This document shows positions 1-9,076 of a stretch of DNA of 64,000 nucleotides, piece after piece (within the stretch, counting starts at the first letter, position 1; each line of letters begins with the position of its first letter). The notes below the pieces were generated by a model, which did not search any database, was not told the DNA's origin, and saw nothing but the letters and a program-made list of their open reading frames with translations. The position numbers and the translations under genes were made by a program. Source of the stretch: Agrostemma githago (Eukaryota > Streptophyta > Magnoliopsida > Caryophyllales > Caryophyllaceae); contig OY288254.1 of NCBI GenBank assembly GCA_958450325.1, forward strand, positions 37,147,577 through 37,211,576, given 5' to 3'.

Positions 1-61
1 TCATCGAGTGTTTTGTTGGAAGTTGCTATAGACACTAGCAGGCAAAATGCGGGTGTCTACA
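1..61 (-). mobile_element. Edge of the 3' LTR of Tat/Retand-like element A
   Basis: Read on the minus strand, the LTR starts TGTAGACACCCGC at position 61 and runs off the left edge. The same start follows the same purine tract at 15329 and 18064, which fixes the boundary. Only 61 bp is visible, so LTR length and divergence cannot be judged. Confidence 0.75.
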
Positions 62-76
62 GAGCCCCCACTCTGA
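62..76 (-). other. Polypurine tract of element A
   Basis: The minus strand reads AGAGTGGGGGCTC directly before the LTR start. The same tract precedes the LTRs at 15329 and 18064. In LTR retrotransposons this purine run primes plus-strand DNA synthesis. Confidence 0.75.
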
Positions 77-1502
77 CTTAGGCTTGGATAAGGCGAAAGT
101 CTGAGTAGCTACTAGGTAAATTGAGGATTACGACCTGGCAACCTTCCGGTCGGGTAGTTTATAGTCCATTAGACTTGCGTAAAAGGGCTCGCCAACCATA
201 AGATAAAAATCATACCTGAGTTCTGTTATCTGGGATAGCTCCGTGGGGACTTGCTTTTGAAGTCTTGGGTGTACCTGTATGCAGATACATCCCATCTTGG
301 AGCTGCGCGGGGACTTGCTTCTGAAGCCGGTGTATCTGTTTGCAGACACATCCCATCTCAGAAATACGCGGGGACTTGCTTCTGAAGCCCTGGGTGTATC
401 TGGTTGTAGATACATCCCATCTCGGAACTGTGCGGGGACTTGCTTCTGAAGCCCTAGGTGTATCTGGTTGCAGATACATCCCATCTCGGAACTGCGCGGG
501 GACTTGCTTTTGAAGCCCTGGGTGTATCTGGTTGCAGATGCATCTCATCTTTGGAGGTGATATTCCAGGAGAGACACCGCCTCGGGTTTTCTGCTGGGGA
601 GTAAAAGAGTAGCGCGGGGACATGCTTCCGAAGTCCTGGGGTGTACCTGTTTGCAGATACATCCCAATTTGAATACGACATTTAGGTGAAACACCGACTC
701 ACGGTGGGGAGATAAAAAATTGATGTTCCGTTGAGAAGCACAAGCTGGTACCTGAAATGTTAGATACATAGGCAGAAATAACAAATACAGCAGATGGCAA
801 GATAGCACATAAGTAATGCAGCTAGCACATATAGACTGGCTTGCGCTGAGAAAAATGATTTTTGCTTCATTTTGAAATTGAAGTCCTGAAAGCAACTCAC
901 GTGCTATGAGATCGAAGGGTTAGAATTTTTTTTTGTAGCTTAATAGACCAAATTTTGACTTTGTCGAAAAGGATTTTCTCAAATGGCTAAGTTTTGCAAA
1001 TTTTAAAGTAAGAATTTGAAGAGAGAGGCATACCGACAGACTCGACTTTGGTCGTGACAGGGCGAGTTGACATACACGACTTGGACTCTCGAAGGGGTTG
1101 GACCATGACTCGGTAGGGGGGTGGGCCACCTAAGATGATAAGACTCTTAAGTTGCGTTGTTCCATAGCCTAGGCGAGTGGCAACACGGTCGAACGTCGAA
1201 ATAGGAAAGATATGTTATAGGGGAATTGCAGTAGTCGGTAATGAGATTGTAACTGCACGACAGGGCTTAGCAGTAGCAATGCTCTAGTCTAGTGCTCTTT
1301 TGAATTTTTTTGGTGTTGGGGTATATTCCCAAAGTGGGTGTCGCTTCGAGTCCCTGAAAGATTCTTGTCTTCGATTGAGCCGAGTACTAGGACACACTAT
1401 AGAAAGGTGGCTAGATTTGAAAATCTTTCGGATTATGTGAGTGGATGGAGAACTTCTGTCTAATAGAAGCCCCTGGGATGACAAAGCGGACTGTTGAGTA
1501 CA
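77..1502 (-). mobile_element. 3' untranslated part of element A (left of the CRM insertion)
   Basis: This stretch has no convincing coding sequence. On the minus strand its end nearest the LTR matches the 3' internal end of element B (14940-15328 on plus), including the repeat array and a sequence resembling the shared spacer. The rest (about 860-1502) is low-complexity spacer that I do not recognise. It is separated from the rest of element A by the CRM retrotransposon at 1503-5781. Confidence 0.6.
240..670 (-). repeat. Six-copy 64-bp tandem repeat in the 3' UTR of element A
   Basis: The word GGGGACTTGCTTCTGAAG or a close variant recurs at 245, 309, 370, 434, 498 and 616. Spacings are 64, 61, 64 and 64 bp, then 118 bp where about 54 bp of other sequence intervenes. 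Each unit ends in a variant of GCAGATACATCCCATCT. Element B keeps only two such units (about 15040-15155) and the deleted element before 18064 about one, so copy number varies between related elements. A variable tandem array next to the polypurine tract is known for Retand and Ogre elements of the Tat lineage. Confidence 0.85.
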
Positions 1503-2273
1503 TGATCCGAATGAGGAAGCAACAACAAATCAGGATTTCAATGAGCTCACACTAGCTCCAAATGGTTCAAGTCCAAGCCCCTTAGTCCCTCCTTCAAGTC
1601 TAGTAGTGTGCTTTCTTCAAGTGCTAAACTAGCTTTTGTGAACACCTACTTGGACCGAATAAAAGAGCTGAAACATACATTGCTCTATTCTGATTTCCAA
1701 GTTCAAATAAACAAGCAATTAGAGTTATTGCTTTCATACATTAATAAGACTCATTCGTACCTCTAACCAGCCAAAGTACACCAAGAGAAAAGCACCAGAT
1801 TTGGAGTATAACTAGAGGATGAATTTAGTTATTTTAGTTCAATGTATTCACTTTGTTATTATCACTTAGTAGTTTGTAACCCTTAAATGAGGCTTGGCTA
1901 TTCTGGTTGGAGCCTCATTTGGGACGTGTTGCTTGGCTATAAATAGCCAAGTCCTTGGTGAATAAAGCATTCAACTTTCATCAAACAAATCTGAGTTAAG
2001 CTTTGCTTTCCTTTTCGTCTTTGTAGTTCACAAGACAAACTATTAGAGTTAGTCGCGTTACAAGCTCTATACTCGCTAGTTCAATCGAGTGTTTGAATTA
2101 GCACCTGCTTTGTTGAGGTATAAGTCTATCTCACTTAGCACACTATCCTTGGTTACGTTCTATCATCCCTTTACAGCAACTTTTTCAATATGATTTCGTT
2201 GCTTGTTTTCGTTTATCTCAAATTACTTTCAATCTCCAAATCACTTGTTCAAGGTTCATTCTAACTCACATCA
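1503..2273 (+). repeat. 5' LTR of the CRM-type element
   Basis: The LTR runs from TGATCCGAATGAGG to CTCACATCA. A TATA box TATAAATA (1938-1945) sits inside a 20-bp inverted repeat (1932-1951), and AATAAA follows at about 1963. The right LTR has the same length. Confidence 0.92.
1932..1951 (+). promoter_or_regulatory. TATA box within a perfect inverted repeat in the CRM LTR
   Basis: CTTGGCTAT and ATAGCCAAG flank AA, so the TATA box can be drawn as a hairpin. The right LTR has two substitutions here (about 5452-5471), which break the symmetry and the TATA core. Confidence 0.7.
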
Positions 2274-2277
2274 TTAG

Positions 2278-2289
2278 TGGTATCAGAGC
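2278..2289 (+). other. Primer binding site, initiator-tRNA-Met type
   Basis: TGGTATCAGAGC lies 4 bp inside the left LTR and is the standard initiator methionine tRNA complement of plant LTR retrotransposons. Confidence 0.92.
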
Positions 2290-2313
2290 TTTGGTCTTCC
2301 TAAGACGTAAAGA

Positions 2314-3519
2314 ATGACAGGAGGAGTGAACTTTGACGACCCTAACTTCTTGGAGCACCTGAAGAAGGTGTTGGAGAACTTCCAACCCATGATTTCTCGT
2401 TTCCAAGCAAGAAGGGAGCCCGTGGACAGAATCAAAGTGAATGAACTCCATGAGTTCATGGGTGGTACTGATCCAGAAGTGAACTTGGAGTGGGAGCGAA
2501 ACATTGAGAAGCTCTTCGATTTCAAGGACCTAGAAGACGAGGAAAGGTGCAAGTATGCAATTTTGAAACTAAGCAAGGAGGCATCTCTTTGGTATGAGGG
2601 GTTGAGGGTGCAACGCACTAGGGCTGGTAAGAGTAAAATCTCATCGTGGGAGCCCTTAAAACGTAAGCTATGTAAGAGGTATGTTCCAACTACACATAAA
2701 TTGTCCTTGTACAAAAAGATTGCTAATCTGACCCAAGGGAGGTTAAGTGTTATTGAGTATATTGATGAGTTTGAGAATTTGGTTTTAATGGGGGAAATAG
2801 AAGAAAATGAAGAAATAAAAATGGCTAGATTCTTGCATGAGTTAAATCGTAGTATTGCTAATACGGTCGATTTATGTCCTTATTCTGACTTTGATACATT
2901 ATGTGGGCTGTGTTTAAAACTTGAGGCACAAGGGAAGGCAAAACATGAGGGTGAGTCTAGTAAGGGTCATACTTGGTCACGAACTGATGAAGGTAATAGG
3001 TTCAATTCTACTAATACTAATCAACCCCTCACCATTAAGAATAACCCAGCAACCCCACTTCAATCTACTACTAAAACACCCACTGAAACTAGTCTATCCA
3101 AAGTACGTTGTTTCAAGTGTCAAGGGTTTGGTCACTACAAAAACGCTTGTCCTAATAGGAGAGTTGTGACCTTAAGAGAAGTGATCACTGTTAGGGATGA
3201 AATATGGGAAGAGGAACAACGTATAGAGGCTGTTTTCAATGTTAATGAGGAAGAGGAAGAGGAAGGTATTGAGGCTTATGAACCCCCAACTTATGATACA
3301 CTCTTAGTACTACGTACTCTACTTGCTAATCCCATTCAACATGATACTGAAAAAAGAGACCAACTATTCCATACTAAGTGTCAAGTTAACAACAAATGGT
3401 GTAGTTTAATAATTGATGGAGGTAGTTGTACCAACGTTGCCTCAGCTGAAATGGTAACCAAACTAGGTCTAGCTACTACTAATCACCCTAACCCCTTATG
3501 CACTACATTGGTTAGATAA
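2314..3519 (+). pseudogene. gag: CRM gag plus start of protease
   Basis: This 401-codon frame starts at an ATG 25 bp after the PBS. It encodes the capsid-nucleocapsid polyprotein that packages element RNA. Residues about 45-215 resemble a plant retrotransposon gag (SLWYEGLR, LSLYKKIANLTQG, IEYIDEFENL). A CCHC zinc knuckle starts at Cys266 (CFKCQGFGHYKNAC). The aspartic protease active site is at Asp368 in LIIDGGSCTNVAS. The frame ends early: at about 3505 the protease continues in another frame (WLDNGN), meets a TAA, then reads on as VRVTKQVKVG. Gag looks nearly intact while protease is broken by a frameshift and a stop. Confidence 0.85.
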
Positions 3520-3814
3520 CGGGAACTAAGTGAGGGTCACTAAACAAGTAAAGGTTGGTTTGACCATGGGTTCCTATGTTGATGAGGTCTTATGTGATGT
3601 TATTCCTATGGATGCTTGTCACATACTATTGGGTCGTCCTTGGCAGTTTGATAGGGATGTAGTTCACCATGGGAGAAAGAATGAGTATGAATTGAGGGAT
3701 AGGGGAAAGAAAATTGTGCTAAAACCCATGACACCTCAAGATATGTGTACCATGTTAGCTAATCGAGTCAAGAAACCCAACCTCTCCATATTTGCTAGTA
3801 AAAATGTGGTATAA
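3520..3814 (+). pseudogene. CRM protease C-terminal part
   Basis: The second half of the retroviral-type aspartic protease continues after the stop. The phrase DVIPMDACHILLGRPWQFDR is the characteristic protease C-terminus of plant Ty3/gypsy elements. A stop at about 3812 (GTATAA) and a short unaligned stretch lead into the deleted RT region. Together with the upstream frameshift, this rules out a continuous polyprotein. Confidence 0.8.
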
Positions 3815-3822
3815 CATGCCAT

Positions 3823-4270
3823 AGAAGAGGGAGAGTGTGTCTTTGTCATTGTTACTAGAGAGGAACCAGTTAGGGTTGATAATGGGTTTGGAGGGAAACG
3901 ATTTGAGGAGTTGCTAAAGGAACTGGGTGTTGTCATTCCTAATGAATTACCAGCTGGGTTGACACCTAGTAGAGATCATGAGTCCTTAAAGTACATCAAT
4001 GGCTCGCAAAAGCTAAGTCCAAGACATACCAAATGGGTGGAACTCTCGCAACCCTTTCATTTCTCTTCCAGATATAAGGATGGTAAGAGCAATATCGTGA
4101 CTGATGATTTATCTTGTCGCTACACACACTTATCCACCCTAGATGTAAGATCGCTTGGATTTGAGACTTTGAAGGACTACTACTCTGTGGATGCTGATTT
4201 TGGTGAAGTATTCACCAAGTACAAGGCTGGTTTTGGTGCTCTTAGTACTTTTGATGAGTTTGTTTTGTAG
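3823..4270 (+). pseudogene. CRM protease-RT linker fused to the RNase H end (RT deleted)
   Basis: The frame from 3911 begins with the linker before RT (LLKELGVVIPNELPAGL). At about 3974 it jumps to the last part of RNase H (DHESLKYINGSQKL, then RHTKWVELSQPFHFSSRYKD). The entire RT, including its catalytic YxDD, and most of RNase H are missing. The join keeps the reading frame, so the ORF runs to a TAG at 4270. The element cannot supply its own RT. Confidence 0.8.
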
Positions 4271-5140
4271 GAAGATCTTCTTTTTAAAGGGAACCATCTT
4301 TGTGTTCCTAAACATCCTATTTCAGAGTTTCTAGTTCGAGAAGCTCATTGAGGAGGACCAGCTGGACATTTTGGCGTGACCAGGACCTTAGAGGTGTTAA
4401 AAGAACAGTTCTTCTGGCTAAATATACAAGGGAGTATTCAAAACATTGTGGGCAAATGCGTGACATGTCATTTCTCAAAGAGTCCTTTCGAACCAAGAGA
4501 GTACTTGCCATTCTCCAAAATGGCTCACTTCATTATTTGTCACATAACTGATGATGCTAGCAATAGGCCTGACTTTTACTTTCGAGGAGTGGTACGCCTA
4601 CATGGGATTCCCAAGCCCATTATTTCTCATCAAGATTCCAAGTTCCTTAGCTACTTGTGGAACATATTATGGAGAAAGCTCCATGAACAGATTCGGGAAA
4701 GGATCAAGGAGGTAAGTGAAGCCTACAAAAGAAGGTCCAACAAAAATAGGAAACCAAGACTTTTCCAAGAGGGTGGCTTAGTTTGGGTTCACTTAAAGGA
4801 GAGGTTTCCAAGCAAGAGAAAGAACAAGTTGATGCCACGAGAAGAAGGTCCATACAAGATCATATCAAGGGTAAACGACAATGCCTACAAGGTGGGGTTA
4901 CCGGATGATTATGGAGTTCATGCCACGTTAAATGTGGGAGACCTTTCTCCTTATCTTGATGATGATGGCATTTCAGAATTGAGGACAATTCCTTTTCAAG
5001 GGGGAGGAGATGATCCGAATGAGGAAGCAACAACAAATCAGGATTTCAATGAGCTCACACTAGCTCCAAATGGTTCAAGTCCAAGCCCCTTAGTCCCTCC
5101 TTCAAGTCTAGTAGTGTGCTTTCTTCAAGTGCTAAACTAG
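4271..5140 (+). pseudogene. CRM integrase with the catalytic core deleted, C-terminus in the 3' LTR
   Basis: The HHCC zinc-binding module is recognisable but has a stop after the second His (REAH, then a stop, GGPAGHFGVTRTLEVL, then KCVTCHFSK). Core remnants follow: FSKMAHFIICHITDDAS and VRLHGIPKPIISHQDSKF. The block with the first catalytic Asp is deleted, the second reads ISHQD where ISDRD is expected, and the Glu block is deleted. The C-terminal part (GGLVWVHLKERFP, GPYKIISRVNDNAYKV) and the CRM-like tail ELRTIPFQGGGDD are kept. The frame from 4376 stays open for 254 codons across the deletions and ends inside the 3' LTR at 5140. Confidence 0.85.
4996..5010 (+). other. Polypurine tract of the CRM-type element
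   Basis: TCAAGGGGGAGGAGA ends one base before the right LTR. It also encodes the FQGGG of the integrase tail, so coding sequence and tract overlap. Confidence 0.85.
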
Positions 5141-5781
5141 CTTTTGTGAACACCTACTTGGACCGAATAAAAGAGCTGAAACATACATTGCTCTATTCTG
5201 ATTTCCAAGTTCAAATAAACAAGCAATTGGAGTTATTGCTTTCATACATTAATAAGACTCATTCATACCTCCAACCAACTAAAGCACACCAAGAGAAAAG
5301 CACCAGATTTGGAGTATAACTAGAGGATGAATTTAGTCATTTTAGTTCAATGTATTCACTTTGTTATTATCACTTAGTAGTTTGTAACCCTTAAATGAGG
5401 CTTGACTATTCTGGTTGGAGCCTCATTTGGGACGTGTTGCTTAGCTATAAACAGCCAAGTACTTGGTGAATAAAGCATTCAACTTTCATCAAACAAATCT
5501 GAGTTAAGCTTTGCTTTCCTTTTCGTCTTTGTAGTTCACAAGACAAAGTATTAGAGTTAGTCGCGTTACAAGCTCTATACTCGCTAGTTCAATCGAGTGT
5601 TTGAATTAGCACCTGCTTTGTTGAGGTATAGGTCTATCTCACTTAGCACACTATCCTTGGTTACGTTCTATCATCCCTTTACAGCAACTTTTTCAATATG
5701 ATTTCGTTGCTTGTTTTCGTTTATCTCAAATTACTTTCAATCTCCAAATCACTTGTTCAAGGTTCATTCTAACTCACATCA
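5011..5781 (+). repeat. 3' LTR of the CRM-type element
   Basis: Its start (TGATCCGAATGAGG) and end (CTCACATCA) match the left LTR and the length is identical. About 13 substitutions separate the two. Confidence 0.92.
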
Positions 5782-7160
5782 GAACATGACAGTGTCGTGA
5801 TAGGAATGACGGTGCTTTTTGAATTTGTGTCAATGTGGGTGGTTATGCCCTTGTTGAAAGGCTGCCTACGTATTCACGTGTAGTGAAATCAATCCAAGTC
5901 GTAGTTCAGTGGATTGGAAGATATATTATAGTGCCTAGTTTATTAGGGCTTTGTGTGTAACTAGCCATAGCGATGATGTAGGCTTGGTGCATTCCCAATG
6001 ATGTCTTGATCAAAGGGTTAAAGCAGTTAGGATGTTGATCCTGTGACTGTGAGCGTTCTCCAGGGTAGCCCCCCGGAGGTGGTGTGAACTATTTGGGCAT
6101 GTTCTATGCCGACCGCAGGTTGAGTTCCCATGTTTGGGGCTGGTAATTGGTTTGGATGTTTTTGAAAATGTGGAGCTTGGTCGTAAGTGGCTTTGATGTT
6201 TTGACATCTGGAGCTCGATTTTGTGGAGCTAAAGCTTCGAGGGTAAGGTATTGAAATGTGGTAGGAAAGGGGAAAATTGAGTAAAAAATGACTCGCACTT
6301 TGATCGGGTAGGATTGATAATGCGGGATCTGATTTCCATGTCTGGCCCTAATGGTTAGGGTGTATCTTATGGAGCTTGAACCCTCAAAATTCCGGACTAT
6401 CTCTTAGCCTAGGTCTCGAGAAGGTCTTGAGGGCTGTAATGTGGGAAGGCTAGATGTGGTGTTAGCGACCAACTTGATTGTTCTCCCCTATTTGATGGTA
6501 TGGGTATTGATAATTTTTGAATTGACCGTACCCAGGTCAAGGGACTTTCACTTGAGTTGACCGTTGGCCATGGGCATGGGTATTTACCCGTGTCTGGTCG
6601 AGGGATGTTGAGTCATGGCCAGCTCTTTTGTTTTGGCCTTTTGCTTTTTCCTTGGACTACTTCTGTTTTTTTTTGTCCAACATTTTTCTTTTTTGTTGTT
6701 AGGTCAAACTAACACCTAAGGTAAGGATTGGTTAGTCTTATTGGAGGAGTGTTTATTGTGGGAAATGAGCTTGCCTTCCGTCTTGAACCCAAACCAGGAG
6801 ACTACCTAGATTTGTCATAGGATTCGATACCGCTCCTGCTAGGGGTAGTTATGTGGCTTTCTATGCCAGACATGGAACAGGTATAGGAAAACACGGGTCT
6901 CAGTTTCATGCAGTCATTATAGATGTGCCTATAATAGTCACGTGCATGTGCTCGCAGTGTATGATGGTGTTCATCATGTTCTCGGAAACACATAAGGAAA
7001 CATACATGAGAGATTGAAAAGAGTTGATTTTATTGGATTGTAAAAAGAGGACGGAATACAGCTGACTCTGACTCTTACTTTGAAATTGAAAGAAATAGAA
7101 CATCCTATACTCGGACTCAGACTCGGACTTAAATCAAATCTGGACTCTCGAATGATGTTG
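5782..7160 (-). mobile_element. Element A spacer between the gag end and the 3' region
   Basis: There is no convincing ORF here. The stretch at about 6170-7100 is collinear with 46900-47600 in element E (shared blocks include GTGGGATCTGATTTCCAT-like text and the CTCGAGAAGGTCTT word). It is therefore a conserved non-coding part of this Tat family rather than host sequence. Element A lacks pol. Confidence 0.6.
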
Positions 7161-8042
7161 TCAGTAATTTTCGGCTTCTAAGGACTCAAGTGGATGTCTA
7201 GTATAGCCTTCGGTAGAATCTTCACCCGGATCTTCATTATGTCGAAGATCATCTTCAATCCTAGTGCCCATTTTGGTTAGTACCGCAAATTTTGAAATGC
7301 CGACATACCTAAGATGGACGCGGTAGGAGGGTAGGAGGTTGTTGATGAATGCCTCTACTAGTGTCTTCTCGCTGGGCTTGCCTACCAGCTTAACACTCTC
7401 AGCCCGCCAACGTTGAAGGTATTTGGTGAAACATTTGGTTGGATCTTGAACCATGACTTCTAAAGTCCGCATGGTAGTCTGAAGTTTGGTATTATCAAAA
7501 TAGTTTTTAGCGAACTCGGTAGCCACATCTTCCCAAGTTGGAAACCTTTTTGTATTAAGCCTATAGAACCAGGCTTTTGTGTATTTCCCGAGGGATGCGC
7601 CGAACAAATTGATGAACATGTCGGCTTTGACCCCCTTGATTGCCATGAATTGTTTGAAAGCTCGGAGGTGTAATAATGGATCCTCCGTCCCTTCGAATAT
7701 GGGTAACCCCTCTAAGTTGAGATCCTTTGGCAGTTTCTCACTAATGGGTGTATAGTCTCGGGAATTTTCAATATGAATGTTATTTCCTTGAAAAGCGTGG
7801 AACTGTTGTTCAAGCTCACGCACTGTGCTGATGAGTTTGACAAATGGCCCAGTATTTACCGACCCAGAATCGAGGTCTTGTCGTTCAATGACAGTTAAAC
7901 GAGCATTCGTGGCCTCCAGGTCGGCTTTCATGAACCCTAGTTGGGTTTCAACCATGGCCTGCCTGCTAACCATTGTCTCTAGCAAAACATTTATTTTATT
8001 AATGGTTTCTTCTATGTCCCTCTTCCCGGTTGTGGATGCCAT
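7161..8042 (-). CDS. gag: Tat-type gag (capsid) of element A
   Basis: This 293-codon minus-strand frame starts at an ATG (MASTTGKRDIEETINK). Residues 1-60 look like a coiled coil (heptad-like INKINVLLETMVSRQAMVE). Residues about 100-260 are a retrotransposon gag domain: PIFEGTEDPLLHLRAFKQFM, WFYRLNTKRFPTWEDVATEF, LQRWRAESVKLVGKPSEKTL. It is homologous to the broken gag at 34965-35815 but has no internal stop. The zinc-knuckle half of gag does not follow downstream, so the protein is capsid only. It sits 3' of a leader with a roughly 300-bp duplication. It may be translated, but element A has no pol. Confidence 0.85.
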   Translation of the reverse strand: MASTTGKRDIEETINKINVLLETMVSRQAMVETQLGFMKADLEATNARLTVIERQDLDSGSVNTGPFVKLISTVRELEQQFHAFQGNNIHIENSRDYTPISEKLPKDLNLEGLPIFEGTEDPLLHLRAFKQFMAIKGVKADMFINLFGASLGKYTKAWFYRLNTKRFPTWEDVATEFAKNYFDNTKLQTTMRTLEVMVQDPTKCFTKYLQRWRAESVKLVGKPSEKTLVEAFINNLLPSYRVHLRYVGISKFAVLTKMGTRIEDDLRHNEDPGEDSTEGYTRHPLESLEAENY

Positions 8043-9031
8043 ACTCTGCGAGAATATCCACGTAATGGCACATGAAATAGCGCAGGAGAAAAGACGACTC
8101 GGGTTTGACTCGGGTTAGACTCTCCTAAGACAAATGTGTCGGGTCCGATTCTCGGAGTGAGTGTGAATAATCGCTCCGTCGGAGAATAGCCCCCAAGTGA
8201 GACTAAAGACTTTGATAGGACTCAGATGGTGTGACATCTAAGTGACTCGAAAGTGGGGTACGTGAGACAACACGTGTAAGACATGACCCTTAGAGCAACC
8301 GTGATTGATCGCTCTGCTGAAAAGTAGCCCTCGAGTGAGATTGAAGGTTTTGTTAAAACTCGAGTGTCGGACGAGTGACCCTTAGATGTGAGGATCACGA
8401 ACCTTTTGTTATAGGGCTATGCCTTGTAAAAGGCTGACTCGGCCTCGAGGAAAGGCAGACGGGGTAAGGGAAGAAACTCGCGATGTGAGATCGGCGGAGT
8501 TTCGACGCTAGAGACCCTCGACTCGACTTGAATAAAAACGGCCCTGTAATTAGGGTAGACCCTTAAGTTAAAGGGATGACTCGACTAACGGATTGAAAGA
8601 TGGGCGAAATTCCCTTAGGAAAGGTCGTGGGGACCGTCCTGTCGGAGGGAATAATCGCGTGGGACTTTCTAGTTAGGACTCGAGTGTATGAACATACTTT
8701 CCTTTGTAGGGGTATGCCCTACATAGGTCGGTCGTGCCTTGACAGATAAGGCGGACTCGAGAAAGGGAGGAAACTCGTGATGTAAGATCAATGGAGTTTC
8801 GACGCTAAAAACCTTGTACAAACTATGAAAAGACCCGACACACGGTTAACGGTAGGCCCTAGAATAAGAAAGATTTTGAAAGGGTTGACTTCCTAAAATA
8901 AGGAAGGTTTTGAAAAGATGGTGAATTCCGGAAAAAAATCGGAGGACGGTCCTGACTTTTGAAATTGGCAGCATGCCGACAGGACCGAGCATTTTGAAAT
9001 ATTGGAATATTTGGAATTTTAAATGGGAGAC
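8043..9031 (-). mobile_element. 5' leader of element A with an internal duplication of about 300 bp
   Basis: This is non-coding sequence upstream of gag. Two blocks, about 8406-8516 and 8703-8812, share text such as TATGCC, GGAAACTCG or GAAGAAACTCG, and GGAGTTTCGACGCTA, at a spacing of about 297 bp. The leader is cut before its PBS and 5' LTR by the junction with the Athila-like LTR. Confidence 0.55.
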
Positions 9032-9076
9032 TACTTAAGCAAATGAACACAACTACTGTGTTCATTTGCTTAAGTA
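9032..9076. repeat. 20-bp perfect inverted repeat with a 5-bp spacer at the LTR start
   Basis: The left arm (9032-9051) is the exact reverse complement of the right arm (9057-9076, TGTGTTCATTTGCTTAAGTA). The spacer is ACTAC. The right arm is the proposed start of the Athila-like LTR and the spacer has the length of a retrotransposon target duplication. Confidence 0.9.

Larger units (their letters stand above)
1503..5781 (+). mobile_element. Internally deleted CRM-type Ty3/gypsy retrotransposon with both LTRs
   Basis: Both ends are defined: 771-bp LTRs at 1503-2273 and 5011-5781, PBS TGGTATCAGAGC directly inside the left LTR, and a polypurine tract directly before the right LTR. Flanks GTACA (1498-1502) and GAACA (5782-5786) are a 5-bp target duplication with one mismatch. 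I counted about 13 LTR differences, mostly transitions (about 1.7 percent), so the insertion is young relative to its surroundings. The element is only 4279 bp because RT, most of RNase H and most of the integrase core are deleted. A C-terminus reading ELRTIPFQGGGDD and running into the 3' LTR is typical of centromeric CRM chromoviruses; the CRM assignment is from memory of the family. Confidence 0.85.

Noticed and set aside
245..670. CRISPR array
   Set aside because: Units are contiguous 64-bp repeats without unique spacers, in a plant retrotransposon.
128..895. Overlapping minus-strand frames of 75-150 codons
   Set aside because: They are translations of the 64-bp tandem array; the repeated peptide words follow the DNA repeat in several frames.
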